DNA from: ZC4RG17 sp036259475
Lineage (GTDB): Bacteria > Actinomycetota > Acidimicrobiia > Spongiisociales > ZC4RG35
Assembly: GCA_036259475.1 (NCBI GenBank)
Contig: DATABS010000093.1
Location: 1 to 34,230, forward strand
Direction: 5' to 3'
Length of the DNA: 34,230 bases
In this document: one piece after another, positions 14,003-22,579 of the stretch
Numbering within the stretch: the first letter of the stretch is position 1
Layout: each line of letters begins with the position of its first letter
Program-made: the position numbers and the translations under genes
The notes under the pieces: model-generated
The model's database searches: none
The model's input: the letters and a program-made list of their open reading frames with translations, nothing else
What the model was told of the DNA's origin: nothing

Positions 14003-15486
14003 TGCCGATCGTCACACCACTGGGGACGGGCCGTTCACTGCCGCGGACCCTCGCATTCGTCATCGGAGCAGCCATCACGGCCATCGGGGTCTCGATGCTG
14101 ATAGCCGCCGCCGTTTCCGCCGTCTACGGCGAGTGGTCGACGGTGCTCGGCATCTCCACGGCGGCCGCGGTGACGATCGTCTCCGGTCTGATCCTGTGGC
14201 GCCTGCTGGGTCGTGCTGCCACCATCGGTGTCAAAGAAGGATTCGCCACCGTCGGTCTGGCCTGGTTCGCCCTGTCGCTGTTCGGGGCACTCCCCTACCT
14301 CTTCACCGGCAGTATCCCCGATCCCACCAACGCCTTCTTCGAAACCGCGTCGGGATTCACCACGACGGGCTCCTCTGTGCTCCCCAACCCCCAAACCCTT
14401 CCTCAGGGCATCGGATTCTGGAGGGGCCTCACCCAGTGGGTGGGCGGGATGGGGGTGATCGTCCTGTCCGTGGCTATCCTCCCGCTGTTGGGAACCGGCG
14501 GCATGCAGTTGGCCCGGGCGGAATCTCCCGGCCCGACCCCGGACCGGCTCACTCCCCGCTTCAGCGAGACAGCCAAGCGACTCTGGTATCTATACGTCGC
14601 CTTCACCGGTGTCCTGATCGTGCTTCTCGCCGCCGGTGACATGGACCTGTTCGAGTCGACGGTGCACTCTTTCACCACCATGTCCACAGGCGGCTTTTCG
14701 ACGACACCCGACTCGATGGGCGGATTCTCCTCTTACACGCAGTGGGTCGTCACCGCCTTCATGTTCATCGCCGGCACCAGCTTTGCCCTCCATTATCGAG
14801 CCCTCCGAGAACCGCGGCGCTACTGGCAGAACGCCGAGTTCCGACTTTTCGCGCTCGTGACCGCCGGCGCCATCGTGTTGGTTATGGGAGGATTGCTGGG
14901 CGACCACGCCCTCGGCGCCGCCATCGGCGACGCCGTCTTCACCGTGGTCTCGCTCATCACCACGACCGGTTTCGCCACCGCCGACTTCGGGCTGTGGCGG
15001 CCGGCATTGCAGATCATCGTCGTAGCCCTGATGTTCGTCGGAGGAATGGCCGGTTCCACCGCCGGCTCGGTGAAGATCTTTCGGATCGGCATCCTTACCA
15101 AGGCGGCCTATTACGACCTGCGCCGCCTCGTCTATCCGAGAGGCGTGTTCACCATTCGCTTCGGCGGCAAGGCGCTCCCGGATCCGGTCGTGGAGTCCGT
15201 GCAGTCCTTCTTCCTCTTCTACATGTTCCTCTTCGTAGCAGGGACCTTCGCGCTGACCTTCATCGACGCCAACCTGATGGAGCGCCTCGACTTGGTGACG
15301 GCAGCCTCCGCAGTTGCTTCCAGCTTGGGCAACATCGGCCCCGGTCTGGGCGAGGTGGGTCCGATCACGAACTTCGCCGGCCTTCCCGCCCTCGGCAAGT
15401 GGCTCTTGGCAGGGTTGATGATCGTCGGGCGCCTCGAGATCTTCCCGGTCCTCCTGCTCCTCACCCCCGACCTCTGGCGCAGATGA
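14002..15486 (+). CDS. trkH: Trk potassium transporter membrane subunit TrkH
   Basis: 494 residues with about ten to twelve hydrophobic segments. Four pore-loop repeats are visible, each with a filter-like T/S-x-G or TTG: ASGFTTTGSS at about 115-124, TMSTGGFSTT at about 225-234, TTTGFATAD at about 322-330, and SLGNIGPGLG near 447. GGMGVIVLS and GGMAGSTAGSVK are further family signatures. It is the K+-conducting subunit, located in the inner membrane and gated by TrkA. The start ATG 14002 shares one base with the trkA stop, so the pair is coupled. The gene converges on proB with 7 nt between stops. Confidence 0.95.
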   Translation: MPIVTPLGTGRSLPRTLAFVIGAAITAIGVSMLIAAAVSAVYGEWSTVLGISTAAAVTIVSGLILWRLLGRAATIGVKEGFATVGLAWFALSLFGALPYLFTGSIPDPTNAFFETASGFTTTGSSVLPNPQTLPQGIGFWRGLTQWVGGMGVIVLSVAILPLLGTGGMQLARAESPGPTPDRLTPRFSETAKRLWYLYVAFTGVLIVLLAAGDMDLFESTVHSFTTMSTGGFSTTPDSMGGFSSYTQWVVTAFMFIAGTSFALHYRALREPRRYWQNAEFRLFALVTAGAIVLVMGGLLGDHALGAAIGDAVFTVVSLITTTGFATADFGLWRPALQIIVVALMFVGGMAGSTAGSVKIFRIGILTKAAYYDLRRLVYPRGVFTIRFGGKALPDPVVESVQSFFLFYMFLFVAGTFALTFIDANLMERLDLVTAASAVASSLGNIGPGLGEVGPITNFAGLPALGKWLLAGLMIVGRLEIFPVLLLLTPDLWRR

Positions 15487-15493
15487 CGGCCGG

Positions 15494-16570
15494 TCAGCGG
15501 GAGAACACGACCAGGTCGTCTCGGTGGATGGCTACCTCGCCTCCGCGGACGCCGAGCCGCTCGATCAGAGCCCCGGCCGACATCCGTGCCTGACCCCGGG
15601 CGATGGTCTGGCCGACTTGGTCGGCTACATCGACGGTGTCGCCCGGCTCGAACTTCCCGTCGACCGCGGTAACGCCCACCGGAAGCAGCGACGTGCTGGC
15701 CTCGAGAAGAGCGCGAGCCGCACCGTCGTCGACGATGAGGCGGCCTGTGACGGGCTGGCAGAAGGCGATCCAGAGCTTGCGGGCCGGAAGGGCCGCCGGC
15801 CGCGGCTCGACCCACGTCCCCACCGGCGCGCCGGCAGTGATGTCGAGGAGCGAACTGGAGGCGGAGGCGACAACCGTCGGGATTCGCGAGAAGGCGGCAA
15901 TGCGGGCGGCGGCCACCTTGGATTCCACTCCCCCCGATCCGAGCGGTCCACCTCCCTGCAAGAGATCGAGCCGCTCGTCGGCATGGTCGACGGCCGCCAG
16001 GAACTCCGCCTCTCCCTGGCGAGGGTCGGCTGAGAACAGGCCCTCCGTGTCGGTGAGCAGCACCAGAAGCGAGGCCCTGACCAAATGGGAGACGATGGCG
16101 GACAGACGATCGTTGTCGCCGAGACGAAGCTCGTCGATCACGACGGTGTCGTTCTCGTTCACGACCGGGACGATTCCCTCGTCCAGCATCCGGCTCAAGG
16201 CGCGGCGCGCTTGGAGGTACTGGCCGCGGTGGGCCAGCACGTCTCGGGTGAGCAGAACCTGACCCGCTACGAGCCCGTGAGTGGAGAACGACTCGGCATA
16301 ACGGTGCATCAGCCGGCCTTGACCCACGGCCGCCGCGACCTGCACTCCCGGCTTGTCGGTTGGGCGGGCGGTGAGACCAAGAGCGGACTGGCCGGCGGCG
16401 ACGGCCCCTGACGTGACGAGGACCGTGGGGAATCCGGCCTTCCAGGATTCGGCCACCTGGGTGACGACCCGCTCGACCGAGCCACCATCGATCGTCCCGT
16501 CGGCGGCGATCAGGCTGGAAGAGCCGACCTTCACCACCACTCGGCCGCCTTCGGTCAGGGCTTGCCTCAC
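15494..16570 (-). CDS. proB: Glutamate 5-kinase ProB
   Basis: 358 residues: an amino-acid kinase domain (VVVKVGSSSL near 12, LVTSGAVAAGQ near 51, VNENDTVVIDELRLGDND near 137, LLTDTEGLFSADPR near 171, GGVESKVAAARIA near 212) and a C-terminal PUA domain from about 270, ending GGEVAIHRDDLVVF. It phosphorylates glutamate in the first step of proline synthesis. Start GTG 16570 overlaps the obgE stop (GTGA). proA, which usually follows and supplies the next enzyme, is absent; trkH converges directly. The organism must carry proA elsewhere if proline synthesis is complete. Confidence 0.95.
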   Translation of the reverse strand: MRQALTEGGRVVVKVGSSSLIAADGTIDGGSVERVVTQVAESWKAGFPTVLVTSGAVAAGQSALGLTARPTDKPGVQVAAAVGQGRLMHRYAESFSTHGLVAGQVLLTRDVLAHRGQYLQARRALSRMLDEGIVPVVNENDTVVIDELRLGDNDRLSAIVSHLVRASLLVLLTDTEGLFSADPRQGEAEFLAAVDHADERLDLLQGGGPLGSGGVESKVAAARIAAFSRIPTVVASASSSLLDITAGAPVGTWVEPRPAALPARKLWIAFCQPVTGRLIVDDGAARALLEASTSLLPVGVTAVDGKFEPGDTVDVADQVGQTIARGQARMSAGALIERLGVRGGEVAIHRDDLVVFSR

Positions 16571-17826
16571 TCGTCGTCCTCCTCATCCAGGGGAGCGGAG
16601 TACTCGAACGTCAGATCTCCGATGCGCACTTCGTCGCCCTCCCGGGCGCCGGCCTCGGCGAGGGCCCGGTCCACCCCCAGCTTTCGGAGACGGGCCGAGG
16701 CCATGTCGGCGGCCTCAGGATCGGTGAGATCGGCGAATGCCACCGCCCTCCGGGCGGCGACGCCCTCCACGATCCAGCTTTCCCCTTGGCGGCTGATCGA
16801 GAACGGCGCCGCCGCCGGTCGATGGAGGACGTACCCGGGTCGGGCGGGCGCCTCGCGCTCAGCCGTTTCCACCAGATCGGCGACCGCATGGACGAACTCC
16901 GGGATCCCTTCCCTGGTCACCGACGAGATGGCCAACTTCGCTCCCGTGGCGGCGACAGCTTCCTCGGCCTCGGACAGATCGCCCTTGGCGACGACGACAA
17001 GCTGGGGGCGGGCGGCGAGCTCCGGCGAGTAACGCTCCAGCTCACCCGACAAGATCTCGAGCTGCTGGGCAGGCCCGACCGGTTGAATCGGGGAGGGATC
17101 GAGCAGGATCACCAGCGCCCGGGCCCGCTCGGTGTGACGTAGGAACTCGTGACCTAGGCCGCGACCTTCGGCGGCCCCTTCGATCAGGCCCGGTATGTCG
17201 GCAAGGACGAACTCACGTCCGTCTGCCTCGACGACTCCGAGGTTGGGCTCCAGGGTGGTGAAGGGATAGGCGGCGATCTTGGGCTTGGCTGCCGACACGA
17301 CCGAGATGAGAGTCGACTTGCCGGCGTTGGGGAAACCGACCAGAGCCGCGTCCGCCAGAAGCCTCAGCTCGAAGACGAAACTCTGCTCATCTCCGTATTC
17401 GCCCTGCTCTGCGACGGAGGGCGCTCGATTGGAGGGCGACACGAAAGCGGCGTTGCCGCGTCCGCCCCGACCGCCCTCTACCAGCGTGTACGACTGGCCG
17501 GCGGTGATGAGGTCGGCGACGAGGGTTCCGTCGTCGTCGTAGATGGACGTGCCGGGCGGCACGGGTAGCACCAGATCTTTGCCGGCCTTGCCGTGCTGGA
17601 GGTCGCCCTGTCCGTGTGTCCCGTCTCCGGCGCGATGGTGTGGGTTGCGCTGGTAGGTGAGAAGCGACGCCATGCCGGGCTCGACGGACGCGATCACGGA
17701 CCCGCCAGGTCCGCCATTACCCCCGTTCGGGCGGCCCTTGGGGAGGCCGCGGCGTCGAACGAAGGAAGCGACGCCGGCACCTCCGTTGCCTCCCCGAAGG
17801 TGGACCCTTACACGGTCGACGAACAT
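16567..17826 (-). CDS. obgE: Obg-family GTPase with altered G4 motif
   Basis: 419 residues: Obg glycine-rich fold at 1-155 (RGGNGGAGVASF, PNGGNGGPGG, VEGGRGGRGN), GTPase domain from about 160, and a C-terminal OCT domain at about 335-410. G1 is GFPNAGKST (164-172), the switch I region FTTLEPNLGVV, G3 ADIPGLIEGA. G4, normally NKxD, reads A-K-G-D at 280-283, and G5 is S-S-V-T. Loss of the Asn that contacts guanine should weaken or broaden nucleotide specificity. Obg helps late 50S assembly and links it to stress signalling. It follows rplU and rpmA, the standard order, and overlaps proB by 4 nt. A run of acidic residues ends the protein. Confidence 0.95.
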   Translation of the reverse strand: MFVDRVRVHLRGGNGGAGVASFVRRRGLPKGRPNGGNGGPGGSVIASVEPGMASLLTYQRNPHHRAGDGTHGQGDLQHGKAGKDLVLPVPPGTSIYDDDGTLVADLITAGQSYTLVEGGRGGRGNAAFVSPSNRAPSVAEQGEYGDEQSFVFELRLLADAALVGFPNAGKSTLISVVSAAKPKIAAYPFTTLEPNLGVVEADGREFVLADIPGLIEGAAEGRGLGHEFLRHTERARALVILLDPSPIQPVGPAQQLEILSGELERYSPELAARPQLVVVAKGDLSEAEEAVAATGAKLAISSVTREGIPEFVHAVADLVETAEREAPARPGYVLHRPAAAPFSISRQGESWIVEGVAARRAVAFADLTDPEAADMASARLRKLGVDRALAEAGAREGDEVRIGDLTFEYSAPLDEEDDE

Positions 17827-17854
17827 GCTGCGCCCGGCTCGGGCGCGAGACCCG

Positions 17855-18109
17855 TCAGTCCTCTACGAGGACTTCGACGAGACGGCGCTGATGCCGCTTG
17901 CCGTAACGGACCGTACCCGGAGCGAGGGCGTAGAGCGTGTCGTCGCTGCCCCGGCCGACGTTAGGCCCGGGATGGATACGGGTCCCCCGCTGACGGACGA
18001 TAACGGCACCTGCGTTGACGAACTGCCCATCGAACACCTTGGGGCCCAGACGTTTGGCCGCTGAATCACGACCGTTCTTGCTGGAACCGCCTGCTTTTGT
18101 CTTGGACAT
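17855..18109 (-). CDS. rpmA: 50S ribosomal protein bL27
   Basis: 84 residues. The flexible N-terminus (SKTKAGGSSKNGRDS) that reaches the peptidyl-transferase centre is followed by KRLGPKVFDGQ, VIVRQRGTRIHPG and NVGRGSDDTLYAL, all family hallmarks. No cleavable N-terminal extension of the Firmicutes type is present. It starts 3 nt after the rplU stop and precedes obgE by 28 nt. Confidence 0.97.
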   Translation of the reverse strand: MSKTKAGGSSKNGRDSAAKRLGPKVFDGQFVNAGAVIVRQRGTRIHPGPNVGRGSDDTLYALAPGTVRYGKRHQRRLVEVLVED

Positions 18110-18112
18110 CGT

Positions 18113-18511
18113 TCATTCCTCCTCGGAGGCGTCATCCTTGGGGGAGGCCTCGGCTGCTTGAGACTTCTTGGACTGGGACTTCTTCGTCTTCTTCCCCGGC
18201 AGGCTGATGTCGGTGATCTCCAGCTGGGTGTAAGTCTGGCGATGCCCCATCTGGCGGCGGTAACCGGTCTTGTTCTTGTATTTGAAGATGTCGATCTTGT
18301 CGCCTTTGACCTCGCCCAGGACCTTGGCGACCACGGTGGCGCCGTCGAGGGCGGTGCCGGCGGAGTGGGTGTTGCCGTCGTCGTCGACGACCAACAGCGG
18401 CTGAAACTCGATCGTCTCGCCGGCGTTCTTGACCCGCTCGACCTCGATGACGTCACCAGAACGCACCTTGGCCTGCTTGCCGCCCGCGCGAATGATGGCG
18501 TACATGGACAT
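18113..18511 (-). CDS. rplU: 50S ribosomal protein bL21
   Basis: 132 residues from ATG 18511; the second ATG at 18505 gives MYAIIRAGGKQ, the classic start, and either is possible. The leader AGAAGGTCTATG is identical to that of mreB, which favours the first ATG. The bL21 core includes GGKQAKVRSGDVIEVE and DKIDIFKYKNKTGYRRQMGHRQ(T)YTQ, then the IT-x-I end. A Lys/Ser/Glu-rich tail of about 30 residues is longer than in E. coli. First gene of rplU-rpmA-obgE-proB. Confidence 0.96.
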   Translation of the reverse strand: MSMYAIIRAGGKQAKVRSGDVIEVERVKNAGETIEFQPLLVVDDDGNTHSAGTALDGATVVAKVLGEVKGDKIDIFKYKNKTGYRRQMGHRQTYTQLEITDISLPGKKTKKSQSKKSQAAEASPKDDASEEE

Positions 18512-18537
18512 AGACCTTCTAGGGGGAACCAAGAGTC

Positions 18538-18567
18538 AGATTAGCAATCGGCTCGAGGAACCGACAA
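18538..18567 (-). promoter_or_regulatory. Candidate promoter of rplU operon
   Basis: On the minus strand TTGTCG (18567-18562) and TAATCT (18543-18538) are separated by 18 nt and lie about 30 nt upstream of the rplU start. This fits a housekeeping sigma promoter with a short leader carrying AGAAGG. Confidence 0.5.
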
Positions 18568-18600
18568 AGTGAAGCGGTGGTACTAGGTGGTCAGTAATAG

Positions 18601-18711
18601 GTGGTAGGTACCGTACAGGCAACGACGGCGGAACTCTGAGACCGCGAACCGCGCAACACCGGATTGGGCAATGAAGGCCGGTCGATTATTGCGTGGTCAG
18701 GTACCTACCAC
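18601..18711. repeat. Intergenic inverted-repeat element A
   Basis: GTGGTAGGTACC at 18601-18612 is the exact inverse of GGTACCTACCAC at 18700-18711; 87 nt separate the arms. GTGGTCAG also occurs twice in direct orientation at 18587-18594 and 18693-18700. A related GTGGTAG-containing inverted repeat lies at 21209-21399, on the other side of the rng-tdk block. The element contains no open frame. Confidence 0.65.
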
Positions 18712-18733
18712 TTAGAACCGCGAGCGCAGCGAG

Positions 18734-20308
18734 CTATTCGGTGTCTACTGCGGCGCCAACTACTGGGAGACCGTTCTTGACCGCTTCTTCGTTGAGGAGC
18801 ACGCCCCGGCCTTCGCAGTGAGGGCAGGGTTCGGAGAAATGCTCCAGGAGACCGGCCGAGACGTTCTTTCTCGTCATCTCCACCAATCCCAGATGTGAGA
18901 CCTCGAAAACCTGGGTGCGGGTCTTGTCCTTTGCCAGAGTCTCCCTCAGCCGTCGCAGAACCAGCTGCTGATTGTTCTCTTTTTCCATGTCGATGAAGTC
19001 GATCACGATGATCCCGCCGATGTCTCGCAGCCGTAGCTGACGGCCGATCTCCTCGGCCGCCTCCAGGTTGTTCTGGAGGACCGTGTCCTCGAGGCTGGAC
19101 GAGCCGACGAACTTGCCCGTGTTGACATCGATGACTGTGAGTGCCTCGGTGCGATCCATCACGAGGTGCCCGCCCGAGGGCAGATACACCCTGCGTTCCA
19201 AGGCCTTACGCAGCTGGTCGTCGACGTGATAGCGCTCGAATAGGGGCATGTCGTCCTGGTAGAGCTGGACCTTCGAAACGAGGTCGGGCGCGGTAGCCCG
19301 CAGATATTCGATGACGCTGTCGTAGGCGGCCTTGTCCTCGATCATCATCCTGCGGAAGTCGGGGGTGAAGTGCTCGCGGATGACCCGGATCAGGAGGTCG
19401 GGCTCCTCATAGATGCAGCGGGGGGCGCCACCCTCGGCCGCCTTGGCACTGATCTGCTCCCACGTCTTCTCGAGGCGGGAGATGTCGGCCGCGATCTCCT
19501 CGGCGCTGGCATGCAGCGCCGCGGTGCGCACGATGATCCCGAAGCCTTCCGGCTTCACCCGGTCGACGATCTCCCGGAGCCGATTCCGTTCGTCGTCGGG
19601 GAGCCGGCGGCTGATTCCGTTCGTGTCCGAGTCGGGTACCAGGACCAGGTAGCGACCGGGCAACGACGGAGTCCCAGTGAGGCGGGCACCCTTGGCGCCC
19701 ATGGGGTCCTTGACCACCTGTACCAGCACCTCGTCGCCTTCGGAGAGACTCTCCTCGATCCGAGGTGGGCCGTTGCGGTGCTTCTTGTGGTCGTAGGTGA
19801 CGTCGGAAGCGTAGAGGACGCCGTTCTTGGCGGCGCCGAAGTCGAGGAAGGACGCCTCCATTCCGGGGAGGACGTTGCGGGCCTTGGCCAGGTATATGTT
19901 GCCGACCATCGACGTACGGTCAGGACGGGCGACATAATGCTCGACAAGGATCGGGCCTTCGAGGATCACGATCTGGGTTTGAGTCCCGGCCGAACGCACC
20001 AGCATCTGGCGCCGCCCCACGTCGGTGGGGATGATGATCTCTTCCTCGGTGGGACGGCGCCCGTTGGAGCGCCCGCCAGCCGCCTTGGGAGCCGGATCGG
20101 ACCGGCCGGACCGCTTCTTCGACCGGTCGGTCCGCTTGTTGGACTTCTTGGTGTCCCGACCGGGACGCGGTTTCTCGTCGGGTTCTTCTACCCGTTTGAC
20201 TTCGACGGTCTGACCGCCGATGCGAAAGCTCTTCCGCTCCTCGACCACCTCACCGTCGGTCGTCGACTTTTTGAGCACCGTGGGGGTGCGACGGCGAAAA
20301 ATTGCCAT
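18734..20308 (-). CDS. rng: Ribonuclease E/G family endoribonuclease
   Basis: 524 residues. A basic, disordered N-terminus (about 1-95, Lys/Arg/Ser-rich) precedes the catalytic core, as in actinobacterial RNase E/G. The S1-domain-bearing region is at about 100-215 (GNIYLAKARNVLPGMEASFLDFG). Catalytic magnesium ligands are Asp394 (DVNTGKF) and Asp437 (IDFIDM), spaced exactly like Asp303/Asp346 of E. coli RNase E, and the zinc-link cysteines are C495-x-x-C498 (PCPHC). The enzyme processes rRNA and tRNA and starts mRNA decay. Start ATG 20308 has AGGAG 9 nt upstream. No degradosome-scaffold C-terminus is present. It lies between the ribosomal-protein operon and tdk. Confidence 0.95.
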   Translation of the reverse strand: MAIFRRRTPTVLKKSTTDGEVVEERKSFRIGGQTVEVKRVEEPDEKPRPGRDTKKSNKRTDRSKKRSGRSDPAPKAAGGRSNGRRPTEEEIIIPTDVGRRQMLVRSAGTQTQIVILEGPILVEHYVARPDRTSMVGNIYLAKARNVLPGMEASFLDFGAAKNGVLYASDVTYDHKKHRNGPPRIEESLSEGDEVLVQVVKDPMGAKGARLTGTPSLPGRYLVLVPDSDTNGISRRLPDDERNRLREIVDRVKPEGFGIIVRTAALHASAEEIAADISRLEKTWEQISAKAAEGGAPRCIYEEPDLLIRVIREHFTPDFRRMMIEDKAAYDSVIEYLRATAPDLVSKVQLYQDDMPLFERYHVDDQLRKALERRVYLPSGGHLVMDRTEALTVIDVNTGKFVGSSSLEDTVLQNNLEAAEEIGRQLRLRDIGGIIVIDFIDMEKENNQQLVLRRLRETLAKDKTRTQVFEVSHLGLVEMTRKNVSAGLLEHFSEPCPHCEGRGVLLNEEAVKNGLPVVGAAVDTE

Positions 20309-20575
20309 TGATGTTCACTCCTATGAGTATGCGGTAGACCGGTTCGGCAGCCGGACCTGGCGGCACGACCGGTCGAGGTGAGGAGTAGGGGCGACGCCGA
20401 CGAGGCAGACCCGTCATATGCCCGACGAGTCTGATGAAATGAGCCGCTCCCGATCCACAGGGACCGGAGCCGGCGGGAAGACAATCGCAGAAGCGTCACC
20501 GTCAACTCCGAAGACGAGCCGCAAAGCGGCATACCGAAGGATAACACGGTCGACCCTCCTTCCCGACTTCGCCGG

Positions 20576-21166
20576 TCACGACCCTATCTCGAACTCCTCC
20601 TGCTGACCCTCCTCGGGCGAATAACACGCCCGGCAGCGAGCTTCGTAGGCGCCTACCGCTCCCAGGACTACCAGATCGTCGGAGCGGAGGATTCGCTGCG
20701 TGTAGAGGGCCGGGCCGCCGCAACGATGGCATACGGCCAGAGCCTTGGTCACGTACTCGGCGCGCCCACAGAGGGTGGGGATCGGCTCGAAAGGCCGGCG
20801 CAGGTAATCGAGGTCGAGTCCGGCGACTATCACCTGTAACCCGGCACCGGCGAGGTGGTCGGACATCTCGACGAGTTCCTCATCGAAGAATTGCCCCTCG
20901 TCGATTCCGATCACCTGGGTGTGGTCGTCGATCGCCAGCAACATCTCACGAGCCGAGTCGACGGGTTGGGCGGCGACAGACAATGAAGAGTGTGAGACGA
21001 CTTCCTCCGCGGCGTAGCGATCGTCGAGGGCGGGCTTGAAGACCTGGACGGGGATGCGGGCGATGGCGGCGCGGGTGACCCGTCTGATGAGCTCTTCGCT
21101 CTTCCCGGAGAACATCGGCCCACAGATGACTTCGACCCATCCCCGATCCCCACGGTGCCACATCAC
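20576..21166 (-). CDS. tdk: Thymidine kinase (type II)
   Basis: 196 residues; a second ATG follows immediately, so the start is 21166 or 21163. P-loop GPMFSGKSEELIRR near residue 16, the VIGIDEGQFFDEE segment with the catalytic acidic residue, the DLDYLRRPFEPIP lasso region, and two zinc-knuckle pairs, CHRC and CRAC, in the C-terminal third. It phosphorylates thymidine with ATP for salvage into dTMP. It stands alone between two intergenic regions of about 260 nt on the same strand as rng and rodA. Confidence 0.95.
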   Translation of the reverse strand: MMWHRGDRGWVEVICGPMFSGKSEELIRRVTRAAIARIPVQVFKPALDDRYAAEEVVSHSSLSVAAQPVDSAREMLLAIDDHTQVIGIDEGQFFDEELVEMSDHLAGAGLQVIVAGLDLDYLRRPFEPIPTLCGRAEYVTKALAVCHRCGGPALYTQRILRSDDLVVLGAVGAYEARCRACYSPEEGQQEEFEIGS

Positions 21167-21208
21167 CCGAGAGAGCGTAGATCGTCCGCTCCCGCGTCAC
21201 AGAATGAA

Positions 21209-21399
21209 CGGGTACTGAGTGGTAGCTGGTAGGTAGCGGTTTGGCGTCAGGCGTCCTCCTCTTCATCGATAGAGGACTAATGGCTTACCGGGGTCCAAGA
21301 TTCAGAGACGAGCGGCGGGCTCGAGTGACGTTCGGGGAAGAGGACGATCTCACTCGAAGAGACGCGACCTACCACTCACCACCTGCCACCGAGTACCCG
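21209..21399. repeat. Intergenic inverted-repeat element B
   Basis: CGGGTACT at 21209-21216 inversely matches AGTACCCG at 21392-21399, and GAGTGGTAG at 21217-21225 matches CTACCACTC at 21369-21377. The arms share the GTGGTAG core with element A at 18601-18711. It fills most of the gap between tdk and rodA and contains no credible gene. Confidence 0.6.
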
Positions 21400-21427
21400 C
21401 AAGCAAGACAACCGGAACCCTGGTTGG

Positions 21428-22579
21428 TCACACCACGTAGTGTTCGCCCGGGACCGGGGAGCGGCGCAGCCAGATCGAATTGACGATGCCCAGGGCGAAG
21501 GTGAGAGAGAGAAACGTCGATCCTCCCAAACTGAGGAACGGGAGTGGCAGGCCGGTCACCGGCGTGATCCCCATCGTCATGCCGATGTTGATGAAGATGT
21601 GGAACATGAACATCGACGCCACGCCGACCGTTATGAGGGCCCCGTAACGATCCCGGGCGCTGGAGGCGATCACCAAGACCCGCCAGATCAGGACCGTGAA
21701 GGCGAGAAGCACCAGTAGTCCGCCGACAAACCCCAACTGCTCGGCGACGGCGGTGAAGATGAAATCGGTCTCCTGTTCGGGGACGTACTGGAAGTTGGTT
21801 TGCGTGCCTTCGAACAGGCCGCTGCCGAACAGCCGGCCCGAGCCGATAGCCAGCTTCGACTGTTTGAGGTTGTAGCCGATTCCCTGAGGGTCGATGTTGG
21901 GGTCGACGAGGACCCGAATCCGATCCAGCTGGTAGTCAGCGATCGCCCCGGTCTGAAGCAGTACGACGATGGCGGTCAGCCCCGACACCGACAACGTGAT
22001 CAGCTGACGCCACGAGGCCCCGGCCGCGAACAGCATCGCCATCATCATGAAGACGAAGACGATCATCGTCCCCAGGTCCGGTTGCTGATAGATGAGAACG
22101 GCGGGGATCGCCACCGCAACCAGAACCAACCCGATCTTCGACCAGGTGAGGTCCGGCCGGGCATCGTCGCGGCTGTGCGGCGCCAGGATCGAGGCGAGCG
22201 CCAGGACGACGACCACCTTGGCGACCTCGGCCGGCTGTAGGTCGATGAAGCCGAAGTCGATCCATCGGCGGGCACCGTTGCGTTCCGGGAAGAAGAAGAC
22301 AGCAGCCAGCAGGAGCACCACTCCTCCATACAGATATGGGGTGATTGCCCGGTACTCGCGGTAGTCGATGAAAGACGTCACCAGAAAGATCACGATTCCG
22401 ACGGCAACGAAGATCATCTGGCGTTCCATCGGGAAGCTGCCTGATGCCCGGGTCGCCGAGTAGATCATGACTAGACCGAAGATGGCCAGGACCACCATCG
22501 TGGCGAACAGGATCCAATCGGGGCGGTTCCGGCGGCGATCAGATACGGCTTCCCGGGCGGCTCTGACGATCGTGGCCAT
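21428..22579 (-). CDS. rodA: Rod-shape SEDS glycosyltransferase RodA
   Basis: 383 residues with about ten membrane helices. Signatures of the SEDS family are RRWIDFGFIDLQPAEVAKV (RxWI and the QPxE motif), QQPDLGTMIVF (catalytic-loop Asp), GSGRLFGSGLFEGTQTNFQYVPEQETDFIFTAVAEQ as separate blocks of the large extracellular loop, and TGLPLPFLSLGGSTF near the end. RodA polymerises lipid II into glycan strands for side-wall growth with PBP2. The ATG at 22579 shares a base with the mrdA stop. It is the last gene of the mreBCD-mrdA-rodA cluster. Confidence 0.96.
   Translation of the reverse strand: MATIVRAAREAVSDRRRNRPDWILFATMVVLAIFGLVMIYSATRASGSFPMERQMIFVAVGIVIFLVTSFIDYREYRAITPYLYGGVVLLLAAVFFFPERNGARRWIDFGFIDLQPAEVAKVVVVLALASILAPHSRDDARPDLTWSKIGLVLVAVAIPAVLIYQQPDLGTMIVFVFMMMAMLFAAGASWRQLITLSVSGLTAIVVLLQTGAIADYQLDRIRVLVDPNIDPQGIGYNLKQSKLAIGSGRLFGSGLFEGTQTNFQYVPEQETDFIFTAVAEQLGFVGGLLVLLAFTVLIWRVLVIASSARDRYGALITVGVASMFMFHIFINIGMTMGITPVTGLPLPFLSLGGSTFLSLTFALGIVNSIWLRRSPVPGEHYVV

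Noticed and set aside
20309..20575. Possible small gene between rng and tdk (plus-strand frame 20418-20606)
   Set aside because: No motif or ribosome binding site, and it runs into tdk on the opposite strand.
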